Part shown: piece by piece, positions 7,906-17,533 of the stretch
How the letters are laid out: every line of letters starts with the position of its first letter
Numbering within the stretch: position 1 is the first letter of the stretch
Program-made: the position numbers and the translations under genes
Notes under the pieces: model-generated
Database searches by the model: none
What the model saw: only the letters and a program-made list of their open reading frames with translations
What the model was told of the DNA's origin: nothing
Assembly: GCF_900101095.1 (NCBI RefSeq)
Contig: NZ_FNFM01000003.1
Span: 248,001-312,000, forward strand
Reading direction: 5' to 3'
Length of the DNA stretch: 64,000 nt
Source of the DNA: Actinopolyspora mzabensis
GTDB taxonomy: Bacteria; Actinomycetota; Actinomycetes; Mycobacteriales; Pseudonocardiaceae

Positions 7906-9069
7906 TCAGGCAGGACGACGTTCCTTCAGACGGTTTCGAGTAATTTCCCGGACCTCGTTGATCGTTCGATCGACGTCCTCATCCGTGAGTGAGTGATGCA
8001 TCGGCAGCAGCAGGGTTCTCTCCGCGGCGTAGTCCGCTCCGGGGAGCTCGGCCTGGGATCCGTAAGCGGGAACCTTGTGCAGCGGAGGGTATCGGAAAGT
8101 GGTGTATATACCCTGGTTGTACAGATCGCGCGCCACGATGTCGCGGATGCCGTGATCGAACTGTACCCAGTACATGTAGTGTGAGGTCTCGTGCCCGGCG
8201 GGTAGCGGGGGAGGAAGTTGCAATCCTTCGATCCCGGCGAGCCCGTTCTCGTATCTCGCCGCGATCTCCTCTCTGCGTCGAATGAAGTCCGGAAGCCTGC
8301 TCATCTGAACAGTTCCCACCGCCGCCAGCACGTCATTCGTGACGGATCGACGGGAAAATGCGGAGACGTCGAAATCCCACCACCTGTTGTCGGTGTTGCG
8401 GGCCTGGTCGTATCCACTGGATTGCTCCAGCCCCAGATAGCTCAGCGTACGTGCGCGTTCCGCGAGTTCCGGCTCACGGGCGTAGAGCATTCCACCGTCG
8501 ACGGTGACCACGATCTTTCCGTGGTCGAAGCTCCACACCGCCAGATCTCCGAAAGTTCCGCACGACTGCCCTTCCACTGTCGAGGCCACCGCGATCGCGG
8601 CGTCCTCGATCAGCAGAACTCCGCGTTTCCTGCACAGCTCGGCGATTCTTGCCACATCTCCCGGATAACCACCGTAGTGCAGAATCACAACCGCCTTCGT
8701 CCGTGAGGTCAGGACGGCTTCGACGTCGTCAACGGACGGATTCAGGGTACGAGGATCCACGTCACAGAAAACAGGCGTTGCTCCTCGTGCTGAAATCGCG
8801 TTGCCCGCACCGACGAAGCTGACTGTCGGAAGGACCACATCCGAACTCTGATCGACGCCGGCGAGTTCCATGGCCAGAAACATGGCCTCGGTGCAGGAGT
8901 TTATCGAACGAACCCGATCACGAGGTACCCCGATGTGGCGCGCGAACACGGATTCGAACTCCTCGGTTCTGGAGCCACGGCCGATCCAGTTGCTGTCGAA
9001 GGTCTCTTTTACCGCAGCGAGTTCGAGTTCGCCGAGCGACGGTTGAAATACATTGATCATCCCTGTCAC
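7906..9069 (-). CDS. PLP-dependent sugar aminotransferase (DegT/DnrJ/EryC1)
   Basis: This 387-residue DegT/DnrJ/EryC1-family enzyme has EDAAIAVAS after the strand that contacts PLP and the Schiff-base lysine in SFDHGKIV near residue 188. It should transaminate the keto-sugar, giving a 4-amino-pentose. With the C-methyltransferase this predicts a 4-amino-3-C-methyl-pentose like madurosamine. No sugar N-methyltransferase is seen in the window, so the amine may stay free or be acylated by the aryl acid. GTG 9069 is preferred because AAGGAG lies 7 bases upstream. The internal ATG at 9060 lacks a well-spaced site. It is transcribed towards the other sugar genes, from the promoter region it shares with the O-methyltransferase at 9308. 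Confidence 0.88.
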   Translation of the reverse strand: MTGMINVFQPSLGELELAAVKETFDSNWIGRGSRTEEFESVFARHIGVPRDRVRSINSCTEAMFLAMELAGVDQSSDVVLPTVSFVGAGNAISARGATPVFCDVDPRTLNPSVDDVEAVLTSRTKAVVILHYGGYPGDVARIAELCRKRGVLLIEDAAIAVASTVEGQSCGTFGDLAVWSFDHGKIVVTVDGGMLYAREPELAERARTLSYLGLEQSSGYDQARNTDNRWWDFDVSAFSRRSVTNDVLAAVGTVQMSRLPDFIRRREEIAARYENGLAGIEGLQLPPPLPAGHETSHYMYWVQFDHGIRDIVARDLYNQGIYTTFRYPPLHKVPAYGSQAELPGADYAAERTLLLPMHHSLTDEDVDRTINEVREITRNRLKERRPA

Positions 9070-9307
9070 GGAGCGCTCCTTCGGTACAGGTTCCGGTCCG
9101 AGGACCATGGTGCTCGCCTAAGACCAGGTCCGACAGGAAATCGATGAACTAAGCAGGATCCGATAAGAGGAAGGCGAACCTGTTCTCCCGCGTGCGATAC
9201 CGCATTTTCGGAGGTGCTGTTCCGAGGTTTCGTGAAGCATCGTCACCAACGGCAGCTGGTACCGCGCCCGTGGGCGGAACGAACCGTACCACCGATGAGG
9301 AGACTCG
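9070..9307. promoter_or_regulatory. Divergent promoter region
   Basis: This 238-base gap separates the divergent aminotransferase (minus) and O-methyltransferase (plus) genes, so it must hold promoters for both. No clear operator repeat was found by eye. Confidence 0.5.
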
Positions 9308-10354
9308 ATGGCAGACAATGGCACCGTCACGCTCACCGAAGCGGACTATCTGCGTGTACTGATCCATGGAAGTTCAGCATTCGAGTTGGTTCATGCCGGG
9401 CTCGAACTCGGCATGTTCGAAGAACTTGAACAACACGGAGGAATGCGGCTGGACCAGGTGGCGGTGTCACTTGGGATCGAGGAGCAACCCGCTCGAATCC
9501 TACTACTGGGACTTACCTCACTGCGTCTCCTCGAAAAGCACGAGGATCATTACGTGAACTCCGAGCTGGCTCGACGGAAACTACTTCGTTCCGGCGAGCG
9601 CTTCCTCGGGCCGCTGATCGACGTTCAGGCGGAGATCATCAACCCGGCCATCGGCGACCTCACGCGGTCGTTGACCAGTAACACCAACGTCGGGATACGC
9701 AGTATCGAAGGACGGGGCAGCACGCTCTACGAGCGCCTGAACGGACATCCTCGGCTGCAAAACCTGTTCTACCGAAACATGAGGGACGTGACTTCGTACT
9801 CATTTTCTCGCATTCTCGACAGTTACGACTTCGGTTCCACGAGTCATGTTGTGAGTATCGGCGGCGGAGACGGGACGGACGTCATAGAGCTGGCTCACCG
9901 CTACCCGGACATAGAGATCACGATTTTCGACCAGGAGAGCGTGGCTCCGATCGCCGAGAAACGGGTCGAAGATGCCGGACTGGAGAATCGTGTTCATTTT
10001 CGATCGGGCGACCTGATTCGCGATCCGATTCCCGAGGGGTGTGACACGATTCTCTACGTCCACCTCTTCGAGATATGGTCGATGCGACGCAATGTGGATA
10101 TTTTACGAAAATGCCATGCGGCGCTCCCCGAAGATGGCGTGTGCCTGATCTACAACTTCGTCTCCGACGACGAGGGCAGAGGTCCTCTGAGCGCTGGACT
10201 CCTCTCGCCGTACTTTCTGACTCTGGCATCGGGCGAAGGAATGGTCTACTCGGCGCAGGACATGGAGAGAGCCGCTATGGCATCCGGTTTTTCGCGAGTG
10301 AGCCGCCGATCGGATCTCGGATTCAGTCACACCCTGGTAGTCGGAAAAAAGTGA
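9308..10354 (+). CDS. SAM-dependent methyltransferase (NcsB1/CalO6-type)
   Basis: This 348-residue protein has an N-terminal winged-helix dimerisation domain (residues 10-95) and a C-terminal class I methyltransferase domain with the SAM motif VSIGGGDGTD near residue 180. The acidic loop FDQES follows about 20 residues later. This is the layout of antibiotic O-methyltransferases acting on small aromatic acids, such as NcsB1 and CalO6. It precedes the aromatic-acid synthase by 48 bases in the same direction, so that polyketide is the likely substrate. In maduropeptin the corresponding enzyme is a C-methyltransferase, so the atom methylated cannot be fixed from sequence. ATG 9308 follows GAGGAG at good spacing. 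Confidence 0.85.
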   Translation: MADNGTVTLTEADYLRVLIHGSSAFELVHAGLELGMFEELEQHGGMRLDQVAVSLGIEEQPARILLLGLTSLRLLEKHEDHYVNSELARRKLLRSGERFLGPLIDVQAEIINPAIGDLTRSLTSNTNVGIRSIEGRGSTLYERLNGHPRLQNLFYRNMRDVTSYSFSRILDSYDFGSTSHVVSIGGGDGTDVIELAHRYPDIEITIFDQESVAPIAEKRVEDAGLENRVHFRSGDLIRDPIPEGCDTILYVHLFEIWSMRRNVDILRKCHAALPEDGVCLIYNFVSDDEGRGPLSAGLLSPYFLTLASGEGMVYSAQDMERAAMASGFSRVSRRSDLGFSHTLVVGKK

Positions 10355-10402
10355 GCCAGCGGTCGCGGTATCCGTTGGGACACTCGAGAAAGGAATCCTC
10401 GT

Positions 10403-13400
10403 ATGGACGCTGCACGGTCGGCCCCGCAGCACGGAGATCGCGAACCTGTAGCAATAGTGGGGATGGGGTGTCGCCTCCCGGGAGGAGTCGAGTCTCCCGA
10501 GCAGTACTGGAATCTGCTTCTCGATGAGCGGGACACGGTTTCGCAAATGCCCGGTGGACGCTGGTCCGACTACGAGTCATCCGCGAATTCTGCGGTATCG
10601 AGTAACACGGTTCGTCACGGCTCCTTCCTCGACGATGTCACCGGCTTCGACGCCGAGTTCTTCGGAATCGTACCCCGCGAGGCCGAACTGATGGACCCGC
10701 AGCAACGGATGCTGCTCGAAGTGACTTGGAACGCGTTGGAACACGCTGGAATACCACCCACCGAGATCGCGGGTACCGACACGGGGGTATACGTCGGTGC
10801 TGTCTCAGACGACTACGAACGCAGGCTTCTGGAGGACTTGCCCGGTATCGAGGCATGGTCCGGCATCGGCACCCAGCCCGGCGGCATGGCGAACAGGATC
10901 TCGCACGCTCTCGATCTCCGTGGTGCGAGTCTCACGGTGGACACCGCTTGTTCGGCATCGTTGGTGGCACTGCATCTGGCATGCCGCTCTCTCACCGCAG
11001 GCGAGATCCCGCTGGCCATCGTGGGTGGTGCGAATCTGGTAGTGGCTCCGGGACTCACGGTGATGCTGGATGCCGCGGGAGCCCTCTCAGCAGACGGTCG
11101 CAGCAAGCCTTTCGACGCGAAGGCTGACGGCTACGGCCGTGGCGAGGGAGCCGCTGTGGTCGTGCTCAAACGTCTCCGAAAGGCCCTCGAGGACGAGGAC
11201 CACGTCCACGCGGTCATCCGTGGTTCGGCCGTGCACCAGGACGGCAGGACGAACGGCATCATGGCACCCAGCGAACATGCCCAGGAACATCTGCTTCGCA
11301 GCGCGTACCGAGCGGCGCGGCTTCGACCCGATTCCATCGGCTATCTGGAGGCGCACGGTACGGGTACCGCCGTTGGAGATCCAATCGAGGCGAACGCCGC
11401 GGCAGCCGTGCTGTGCAACAGACGCTCCGAGGAACATCCACTCCTGATCGGATCGGTCAAGGGCAATATCGGCCATCTCGAGGGCGGGGCTGGCGTGGCC
11501 TCGGTCATCAAGACCGCGTTGTCGCTGCAACACGGCACCGTTCCGGCCAGTCTGCACTGCACGACTCCCAATCCGGAGATCGCTTGGGATACGAACAACA
11601 TGCGCGTCCCGACGGCCGCGAGTAAGTGGCCACGGGAGGACCTCCCTCGTCGCGCCGGTGTCTCCGGAAACGGCTACGGCGGAACCCTCGCGCACATCGT
11701 ACTCGAGCAGGCTCCGCCAGCCGCGGTTCAACGAGCCGGTGACGAGCTGGCCGGCCATCTCGACGAGCCCCGCGTGTTTTCGGTATCCGGATCAACCGAG
11801 TGGGGGATGCGTGCGAACGCGGGGAAATTGGCCGACTGGCTGGCCGGGCACGAACATGCGTCGATTGATGCTGTCGGTCATACGCTCAGCTCGCGCCGTT
11901 GCCATCTTCGGCATCGCGGCGCGGTCGTCGCCCAGGATCGCTCAACGCTGATTGAAGGTCTACGCGCGCTCTCCTCCGGGCAAGGCTTCCCCAGTACCAC
12001 GGAGGGAAGCGTCCCGGCGGGAAGCCCGCGGGACGCTGTCTTCGTCTTCTCCGGTCACGGTTCGCAGTGGCCGGCGATGGGACGTGAGCTGCTTGCCACG
12101 AACGCTTCCTTCGCCCGAGCCCTCGACGAGATCGCGCCGGTTTTCCGCGCGGAGCTCGGCAGTACCCCCCGCGAACTCCTCGAGCTGGGCACTCTCGACG
12201 ATGTCGGTGAGATCCAACCGCTGATCTACGCGATCCAGGTGGCACTGACCGCGGTCTGGCGTGACTGCGGAGTCGAGCCTGCGGCGGTCGTCGGTCACTC
12301 GGTGGGAGAGATCGCCGCCGCCGTAGCCGCAGGCGTCATGAACGCACGCGACGGTGCTCGGCTGGTCTGTCGTCGTTCCGTGCTGCTGCGTGGAGTCGCC
12401 GGTAACGGCGCAATGTTCATGACCGACTTGTCGTTCGAGGAGGCGCGCCGACGGGTCGAAGAGATCCCGGACGTCTCGGCTGCGATCTCAGCCTCGCCGT
12501 GCTGGACCGTCGTATCCGGTGAGCGTTCCGCGATCGATGATCTGGCGCAGGAGTTGCGCGGAGAGGGCGGGGTCGTTCGCCGAATCGACTCGAACGTCGC
12601 TTTCCACTCGCCACAGCTCACCCCATTGGTGGATGACATGGCCGAGGCTGCGCAAGAGCTCGTCAATTCTTCCCCGAAGGTGAGGCTGTACCGGACCGCG
12701 ATCGAGGCCCCTCGTGCCGAGCCGCATGACTATCGACACTACTGGGCGACCCAGCTCCGGGCTCCGGTACGGTTCTCCCAGGCGGTGTCCGCCGCTGCCG
12801 AGGACGGGTATCGCGTTTTCCTCGAGGTCTCACCTCATCCTGTCGTTACGCATTCCATCCGCGAGGTACTGTTCGAACTCGATGTGCGGGACTGGTTCGT
12901 GACAGGGACCCTTCGCCGCGGTACCGGTGATCGTGCCGCTCTGCTGACCAACCTAGCGGCTTCGCACTGTTACGGTATCCCGGTCGACCTCGGTGCATTC
13001 TTCCGGAGCGGGGAACTGATCGAGCTTCCCGGCACCGTCTGGAGGCACCGTCCGCACTGGAGGAAACCGACGAGGGGCGCATCGTCGGATGCTCCCGGCC
13101 ATGATGTGAGCACCAATACCCTGCTCGGCGGATCCCGTACCGTGGTCGCCGATACCCCGCTGTGTTCCTGGTGGACACGGCTGGACTACTCCTCCCGGCC
13201 TTATCGGGGGAACCATCCGGTCCGAGGTGTCGAGATAGTTCCCGCCGCGGTGCTGCTGCACACACTTCACGAAGCCGCGAGAACCACGGGGAAACCCACA
13301 CTGGCGGATGTGTCCTTCCGAGCACCCATCACTTTGACTTCCCCCAGCGAAGTGCAAGTCACACAGCAGGACGAGGCTCTGCTGATCGCCACCCGTCGTG

Positions 13401-14257
13401 GAACCGGGGAACTCGGTCACGAAGTTTGGTTGCGGAACACCACCGCACGATGCCGTACGCAACCACCCGCGCCCACGGCCCGGCTCGGACTCGATGCTCT
13501 CCGAAACCGGTGCGGCGAGAAACTACCGCCCGACCACCTTTCGACGTTGCTCGCTTCGCTCGGCGTACCTGCCATGGGTTTTCCATGGCAGGTGGAGGAG
13601 TTGGGGCGTGCGGACAACGAGGAGCTGTACGCCGTTGTGAGCTCCGGTGAGCAGGTGGGAGCGCGAACGTGGGCCTCGTTGCTGGACGCTGCGCTGTCGC
13701 TGCCGACCGCCTTGTTTCCCGGACCGCCGAAACTGCGGATGCCTGCGGAGCTCGGGAAATCGACCATTCGAGGTGAACCGCTCGAGCGTGCTGTCGTTCA
13801 CGTACGTCTGCATGCTCCGGACGAGACCGACACGGTGACCGTCCTGATAGCCGACGTCGAAGGACGTCTAGTGGCGAAGTTCACCGACCTCAGGTTCGGT
13901 GATCCCGGCGAGGATGCGGCTGATACCTCCGCTGCGGCCGTCGAGACCGATACCTCTCACTGGGACGACTTGGGAGGTGAAGCTCTGCTGCACCGGTTGC
14001 GCGAAGACGTCCGTGCCCACGTCGCTGCTGAGGCGCGGTGCTCCGTCGACGAAATCGACATCGACAGACCGCTCGTCGACATCGGAATGGACTCGGTGAT
14101 GACGGTCGCGGTCCGGGATCGCCTGCGAGGAACATTCCCGGTCCCGATACCTCCCACGCTCGTCTGGGATCGCCCTACCGTCCGTGCCCTGGCCGAGTAC
14201 CTTCACCAGAAGCTAGCCACCGGAAAGACCGACGAGCCCGTCGGAGGTGCCTCATGA
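10403..14257 (+). CDS. Iterative type I PKS, KS-AT-DH-ACP (orsellinate synthase type)
   Basis: The 1284 residues read KS (about 15-435), AT (about 545-850), a dehydratase/product-template-like hotdog domain (about 900-1185) and ACP (about 1200-1280). KS has Cys183 in DTACSAS, plus EAHGTGT and KGNIGHLEGG. AT has Ser633 in GHSVGE. The hotdog has HPVRGVEIVP (HxxxGxxxxP) at His938. ACP has Ser1231 in GMDSV. No ketoreductase is present between the hotdog and ACP. Size and order match bacterial orsellinic acid synthases AviM and CalO5. The 6-methylsalicylate and naphthoate synthases of maduropeptin and neocarzinostatin carry a KR. The predicted product is orsellinic acid or a close unreduced relative. 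The stop overlaps the ligase start (ATGA). Confidence 0.92.
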   Translation: MDAARSAPQHGDREPVAIVGMGCRLPGGVESPEQYWNLLLDERDTVSQMPGGRWSDYESSANSAVSSNTVRHGSFLDDVTGFDAEFFGIVPREAELMDPQQRMLLEVTWNALEHAGIPPTEIAGTDTGVYVGAVSDDYERRLLEDLPGIEAWSGIGTQPGGMANRISHALDLRGASLTVDTACSASLVALHLACRSLTAGEIPLAIVGGANLVVAPGLTVMLDAAGALSADGRSKPFDAKADGYGRGEGAAVVVLKRLRKALEDEDHVHAVIRGSAVHQDGRTNGIMAPSEHAQEHLLRSAYRAARLRPDSIGYLEAHGTGTAVGDPIEANAAAAVLCNRRSEEHPLLIGSVKGNIGHLEGGAGVASVIKTALSLQHGTVPASLHCTTPNPEIAWDTNNMRVPTAASKWPREDLPRRAGVSGNGYGGTLAHIVLEQAPPAAVQRAGDELAGHLDEPRVFSVSGSTEWGMRANAGKLADWLAGHEHASIDAVGHTLSSRRCHLRHRGAVVAQDRSTLIEGLRALSSGQGFPSTTEGSVPAGSPRDAVFVFSGHGSQWPAMGRELLATNASFARALDEIAPVFRAELGSTPRELLELGTLDDVGEIQPLIYAIQVALTAVWRDCGVEPAAVVGHSVGEIAAAVAAGVMNARDGARLVCRRSVLLRGVAGNGAMFMTDLSFEEARRRVEEIPDVSAAISASPCWTVVSGERSAIDDLAQELRGEGGVVRRIDSNVAFHSPQLTPLVDDMAEAAQELVNSSPKVRLYRTAIEAPRAEPHDYRHYWATQLRAPVRFSQAVSAAAEDGYRVFLEVSPHPVVTHSIREVLFELDVRDWFVTGTLRRGTGDRAALLTNLAASHCYGIPVDLGAFFRSGELIELPGTVWRHRPHWRKPTRGASSDAPGHDVSTNTLLGGSRTVVADTPLCSWWTRLDYSSRPYRGNHPVRGVEIVPAAVLLHTLHEAARTTGKPTLADVSFRAPITLTSPSEVQVTQQDEALLIATRRGTGELGHEVWLRNTTARCRTQPPAPTARLGLDALRNRCGEKLPPDHLSTLLASLGVPAMGFPWQVEELGRADNEELYAVVSSGEQVGARTWASLLDAALSLPTALFPGPPKLRMPAELGKSTIRGEPLERAVVHVRLHAPDETDTVTVLIADVEGRLVAKFTDLRFGDPGEDAADTSAAAVETDTSHWDDLGGEALLHRLREDVRAHVAAEARCSVDEIDIDRPLVDIGMDSVMTVAVRDRLRGTFPVPIPPTLVWDRPTVRALAEYLHQKLATGKTDEPVGGAS

Positions 14258-15903
14258 ATGAGCGGTCGGTGCCCCCGTGGCCTGAGGAGTTCGCCGCCCG
14301 GTACCGGGATGCCGGGTTCTGGAGGGATCAATCGCTCGGTCACCGATTATGGAGAGCGGCCGAACAACGGCCCGAAAGCATCGCGGTGGTCGACGAGAGG
14401 CGTCGTGTCACGTACCAGGAGATCACCGAACGGGCTGACTCGCTTGCCGAGAAACTCCTCGAACTGGGTGCTGCGCGCGGTGACAATGTTGTTGTCCAGC
14501 TTCCTAACAGCTGGGAGTTCGTCCTGGTCGTGCTCGCGTGTCTTCGAGCCGGAGTTGCTCCGGTACTGGCGTTGGCATCGCACCGGGAACACGAGATCGA
14601 ATACCTGGTACGCCTTACCAGAGCCCGCCTTGTCGTCGTAGCCGACTACTGGCGCGGTTTCGATCACCAGGAGATGGCTTCGCGTGTGGCGGGGGCGGTC
14701 GAGCAGGACTGCGATGTCGTGGTGGCCGGAGAGCCGCGTTCACGCAATCTCGGCCTCTACGCCTTGTCGCGGAACGACGGTCAGACCGGCGTGCGGAAGC
14801 GGAGCATGGACTCCAGAGCCACCGGGGCGGACGAGACCGCTCTGTATCTGTTGTCCGGCGGCACCACCGGCAGACCGAAGCTGATAGCACGAACGCACAA
14901 CGACTACGAGTACTCGTTCCGCAGGATGGGGGAAATAATCGGTGTGGGAGCGGACACGAGGTATCTCGTGGCGCTTCCGGCGGCGCACAATTTCCCACTC
15001 GGGGGGCCGGGCATCCTGGGAACGCTGACAGCGGGAGGGCGGGTGGTCATGCTCCCGTCCCCCGAACCCGGCGCGGCACAGGCGGCAGTCGAGAAGGAGT
15101 CCCCCGACGTGGTCTCCTTGGTGCCGGCAGTGGCACGTCGTTGGACGGACCACATCGAGGCAGCCGCGATGGACCCGGGCAGTTTCCGGATCGTGCAGAT
15201 CGGAGGGGCAGTGCTCGAACCCGACCTGGCGGAACGAGTGCGCACGGTCTTCGACTGTCGGTTGCAGCAGGTCTTCGGAATGGCAGAGGGACTGTTGAAC
15301 TGCACCAGGCTCGATGATCCCGACGAGGTGGTTCTGAACACTCAGGGGCGTCCGATCAGCGCCGGTGACGAGGTGCTGATAACAGACGACGACGGAGCAC
15401 CGGCGCCTTTCGGAGCGGTGGGTGAGCTGCTTGCACGAGGGCCTTACACGCCGCGAGGTTACTACCGCGCGCCGGAGCACAACGCGCGACGCTTCACGGC
15501 GGAAGGCTGGTATCGAACCGGTGATCTCGTCCGTTGGCATCCGAGTGGGAATCTGGTGGTGGTCGGGCGGACCAAGGACGTGATCAACCGCGGTGGTGAG
15601 AAGATATCCGCTGACGAGGTGGAGTCGCTCGCGCGAGAGTGCCTTCGGGTGGCTGACGCGGCGGCGGTACCGTTGTCCGCGCAGGAGATCGGGGAACGTG
15701 TGTGCCTTGTCCTCGTCCCGGAGGCGAACGGCACGACTCCGGGGCTGGATGAGGTGCGTAGTGAGTTCATCGCCAGGGGAGTGGCAAGGTACAAGATTCC
15801 CGAACGTGTCGAGACGATGGAGAAACTGCCGCTCACGCCGATCGGGAAAGTGGACAAGGCGAAGTTGCGCAGGGTGCTCGAAAGCTCCGGAGGGGACGGA
15901 TAG
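14254..15903 (+). CDS. Aryl-acid AMP/CoA ligase
   Basis: This 549-residue adenylate-forming enzyme has the AMP-binding P-loop SGGTTGRPK near residue 208, the A5-like FGMAEG near residue 343, YRTGD near residue 420 and the late catalytic lysine in TPIGKVDK near residue 530. It resembles 2,3-dihydroxybenzoate-AMP ligases and NcsB2, the naphthoate-CoA ligase of neocarzinostatin. It should activate the aromatic acid made by the upstream synthase for attachment to the core or the amino sugar. ATG 14254 overlaps the synthase stop by 4 bases, indicating translational coupling. No dedicated acyltransferase for the next step is obvious in the window. Confidence 0.88.
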   Translation: MNERSVPPWPEEFAARYRDAGFWRDQSLGHRLWRAAEQRPESIAVVDERRRVTYQEITERADSLAEKLLELGAARGDNVVVQLPNSWEFVLVVLACLRAGVAPVLALASHREHEIEYLVRLTRARLVVVADYWRGFDHQEMASRVAGAVEQDCDVVVAGEPRSRNLGLYALSRNDGQTGVRKRSMDSRATGADETALYLLSGGTTGRPKLIARTHNDYEYSFRRMGEIIGVGADTRYLVALPAAHNFPLGGPGILGTLTAGGRVVMLPSPEPGAAQAAVEKESPDVVSLVPAVARRWTDHIEAAAMDPGSFRIVQIGGAVLEPDLAERVRTVFDCRLQQVFGMAEGLLNCTRLDDPDEVVLNTQGRPISAGDEVLITDDDGAPAPFGAVGELLARGPYTPRGYYRAPEHNARRFTAEGWYRTGDLVRWHPSGNLVVVGRTKDVINRGGEKISADEVESLARECLRVADAAAVPLSAQEIGERVCLVLVPEANGTTPGLDEVRSEFIARGVARYKIPERVETMEKLPLTPIGKVDKAKLRRVLESSGGDG

Positions 15904-16133
15904 CGCTTCGTTGACTCACCGCATTTCGTCGCGCTCGGTTTCCGCCGGCTCCTCCCGTGGATCACGTAGCCGAGCGCTCCCCGCGGCTCGGACCGTACGG
16001 GCGCGCATACGCGAGCGGACACCGATGTGGCGTGGTCCCACTCGGCACCAGCGCACCCTGGAGCGGGATCCTCCGGTAAGTGCAGCAGCAGTGCGCCCGG
16101 CGAACCGCGAGTGACGAGATTCGACCGGACAGT

Positions 16134-16171
16134 GGGGCGGCACGGATCGAGTGGATCGTCCAGGCCGCCCC
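16134..16171. terminator. Stem-loop between convergent genes
   Basis: GGGGCGGC (16134-16141) pairs with GCCGCCCC (16164-16171) in the 278-base gap between the convergent ligase and flavin monooxygenase genes. The stem is short and the loop is 22 bases, so the assignment is tentative. The rest of the gap shows no gene. Confidence 0.4.
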
Positions 16172-16181
16172 CAGCCACGCA

Positions 16182-17372
16182 TCAGATGTAGCTGGTGTTG
16201 GGTTCCAGCCCGCACAAAACACGTCCGTACAGCTCGTTGCCCATGACAGCGTTGATCAGGGGGTGTTGGTTGAGCGCGTGGAGATCCCGAGCCGTCCGCT
16301 GGATCGGGACGTCGAGATAGATCGACGAGCCACCACTTACACCGTTCAGGATCGAGGTTCCCTCTGCGGCCAGCGCTCCCACCGCGCCGACGTCCATCCT
16401 GGCACGCGCCCGTTCCTCGACTGACCATGACTCGTTCACCGCGGCTTTTTGATCGAGTGAGTCCACCAGCCGCTTCGCGTGGAATTCCGCTTGGTCCATC
16501 TTCGACATCGACTCGGCTATCCGATGGTGGATCGCGGGGGCCTCCGATTGGCTGGTGTAGTCGGTATAGGTGATCGCCCGATTGGGCATTCGCTCGCGGA
16601 AGTTCTCCATAGCCGCCCTGGCCAGACCAACCGGGGCACCCACCGATGACGCGTTGGCCACAGCGGGCATGGGAGCACGGAACATCAGCAGGTCGCGGTT
16701 ACGGTCCGATGAGTAGCGTTGTCGCAGTACATCGGCCACGGCAACGATGCGGTGCGAGGGAATGAACACCTCGTCGGCAACGGTGGTGATACTTCCGGAA
16801 CCGCGTAGCCCCGATGTGTGCCAGTCGTCGACCGCGGACAACTCGTCCATGGGGACGAGTCCCATGATCGGCTGCGATTCACCCCCGCCTGCCGGCGCCA
16901 TCACGAGAACCACCTGCCAATGGCTGTGCCAGGCTCCACTGATGAAACTCCACCGGCCGTTGACCACGGCACCACCCGGTTCCGGTCGCGCCGTGGCACT
17001 GGGACTCAGGGTTCCGCACACTCGGACGTCCGGGGTGTCGAACACCTCCTCCTGGGCCTCGTCCGGGAACAGTCCCACCATCCAGGTGGGGATCCAGTAG
17101 ACCGAAGCGGTCCATCCGACCGAACCGTCCGCTCGTCCCAGTTCGGCGGCCACGTCGAGGAGTGTTCGTGTCGTGGCCTCGTATCCGCCGTGGTGTTTCG
17201 GGACACGGAGTCTGAACACACCTGCATCGGCGAGGGCATCGACCGAGTCCGGGTGTAACCGACGGTTCTCCTCCTGCCATCGTGCGTGCCCCCGCAGGAC
17301 CTCGCTGATCGCCATGACTCGGTCCAACACGGTCTCGCCCGTCCGGCTGACTGAAGTGGTGGCTGTACTCAC
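16182..17372 (-). CDS. Flavin-dependent monooxygenase of the acyl-CoA-dehydrogenase fold
   Basis: This 396-residue protein follows the acyl-CoA-dehydrogenase-fold monooxygenase pattern (group D flavin enzymes such as DszC and HsaA). It has an alpha-helical N-terminus with RLRVPKHHGG, a middle beta-domain with GRWSFISG, and GLRGSGS...VFIPSHR. The C-terminal helical bundle ends HPLINAVMGNELYGRVL. These enzymes use reduced FMN or FAD from a separate reductase to hydroxylate aromatic or polyketide substrates. GTG 17372 is chosen because GAGGAG lies 7 bases upstream. It is the last gene of the minus-strand E-gene run. It is not one of the universal enediyne genes I know, so its substrate is open. 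Confidence 0.8.
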   Translation of the reverse strand: MSTATTSVSRTGETVLDRVMAISEVLRGHARWQEENRRLHPDSVDALADAGVFRLRVPKHHGGYEATTRTLLDVAAELGRADGSVGWTASVYWIPTWMVGLFPDEAQEEVFDTPDVRVCGTLSPSATARPEPGGAVVNGRWSFISGAWHSHWQVVLVMAPAGGGESQPIMGLVPMDELSAVDDWHTSGLRGSGSITTVADEVFIPSHRIVAVADVLRQRYSSDRNRDLLMFRAPMPAVANASSVGAPVGLARAAMENFRERMPNRAITYTDYTSQSEAPAIHHRIAESMSKMDQAEFHAKRLVDSLDQKAAVNESWSVEERARARMDVGAVGALAAEGTSILNGVSGGSSIYLDVPIQRTARDLHALNQHPLINAVMGNELYGRVLCGLEPNTSYI

Positions 17373-17533
17373 TGTGCTCTCCTCGATGTGTTCGCCCCCA
17401 CGTCGGGGCTTCCGGTCTTGTGCGGTGTCCAGCGGGTTGTCGGCCGCATTACGCCGATCGCGGGGTGCATGTCGTGTCGGGCTACGACGACCGCGGGAGA
17501 CGAGGATGCCGCTCACCCGGCATCCTCGTGTGG

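Noticed and set aside
16182-17372. True acyl-CoA dehydrogenase
   Set aside because: The catalytic Glu context of acyl-CoA dehydrogenases is not evident, and the motif pattern fits group D flavin monooxygenases better.
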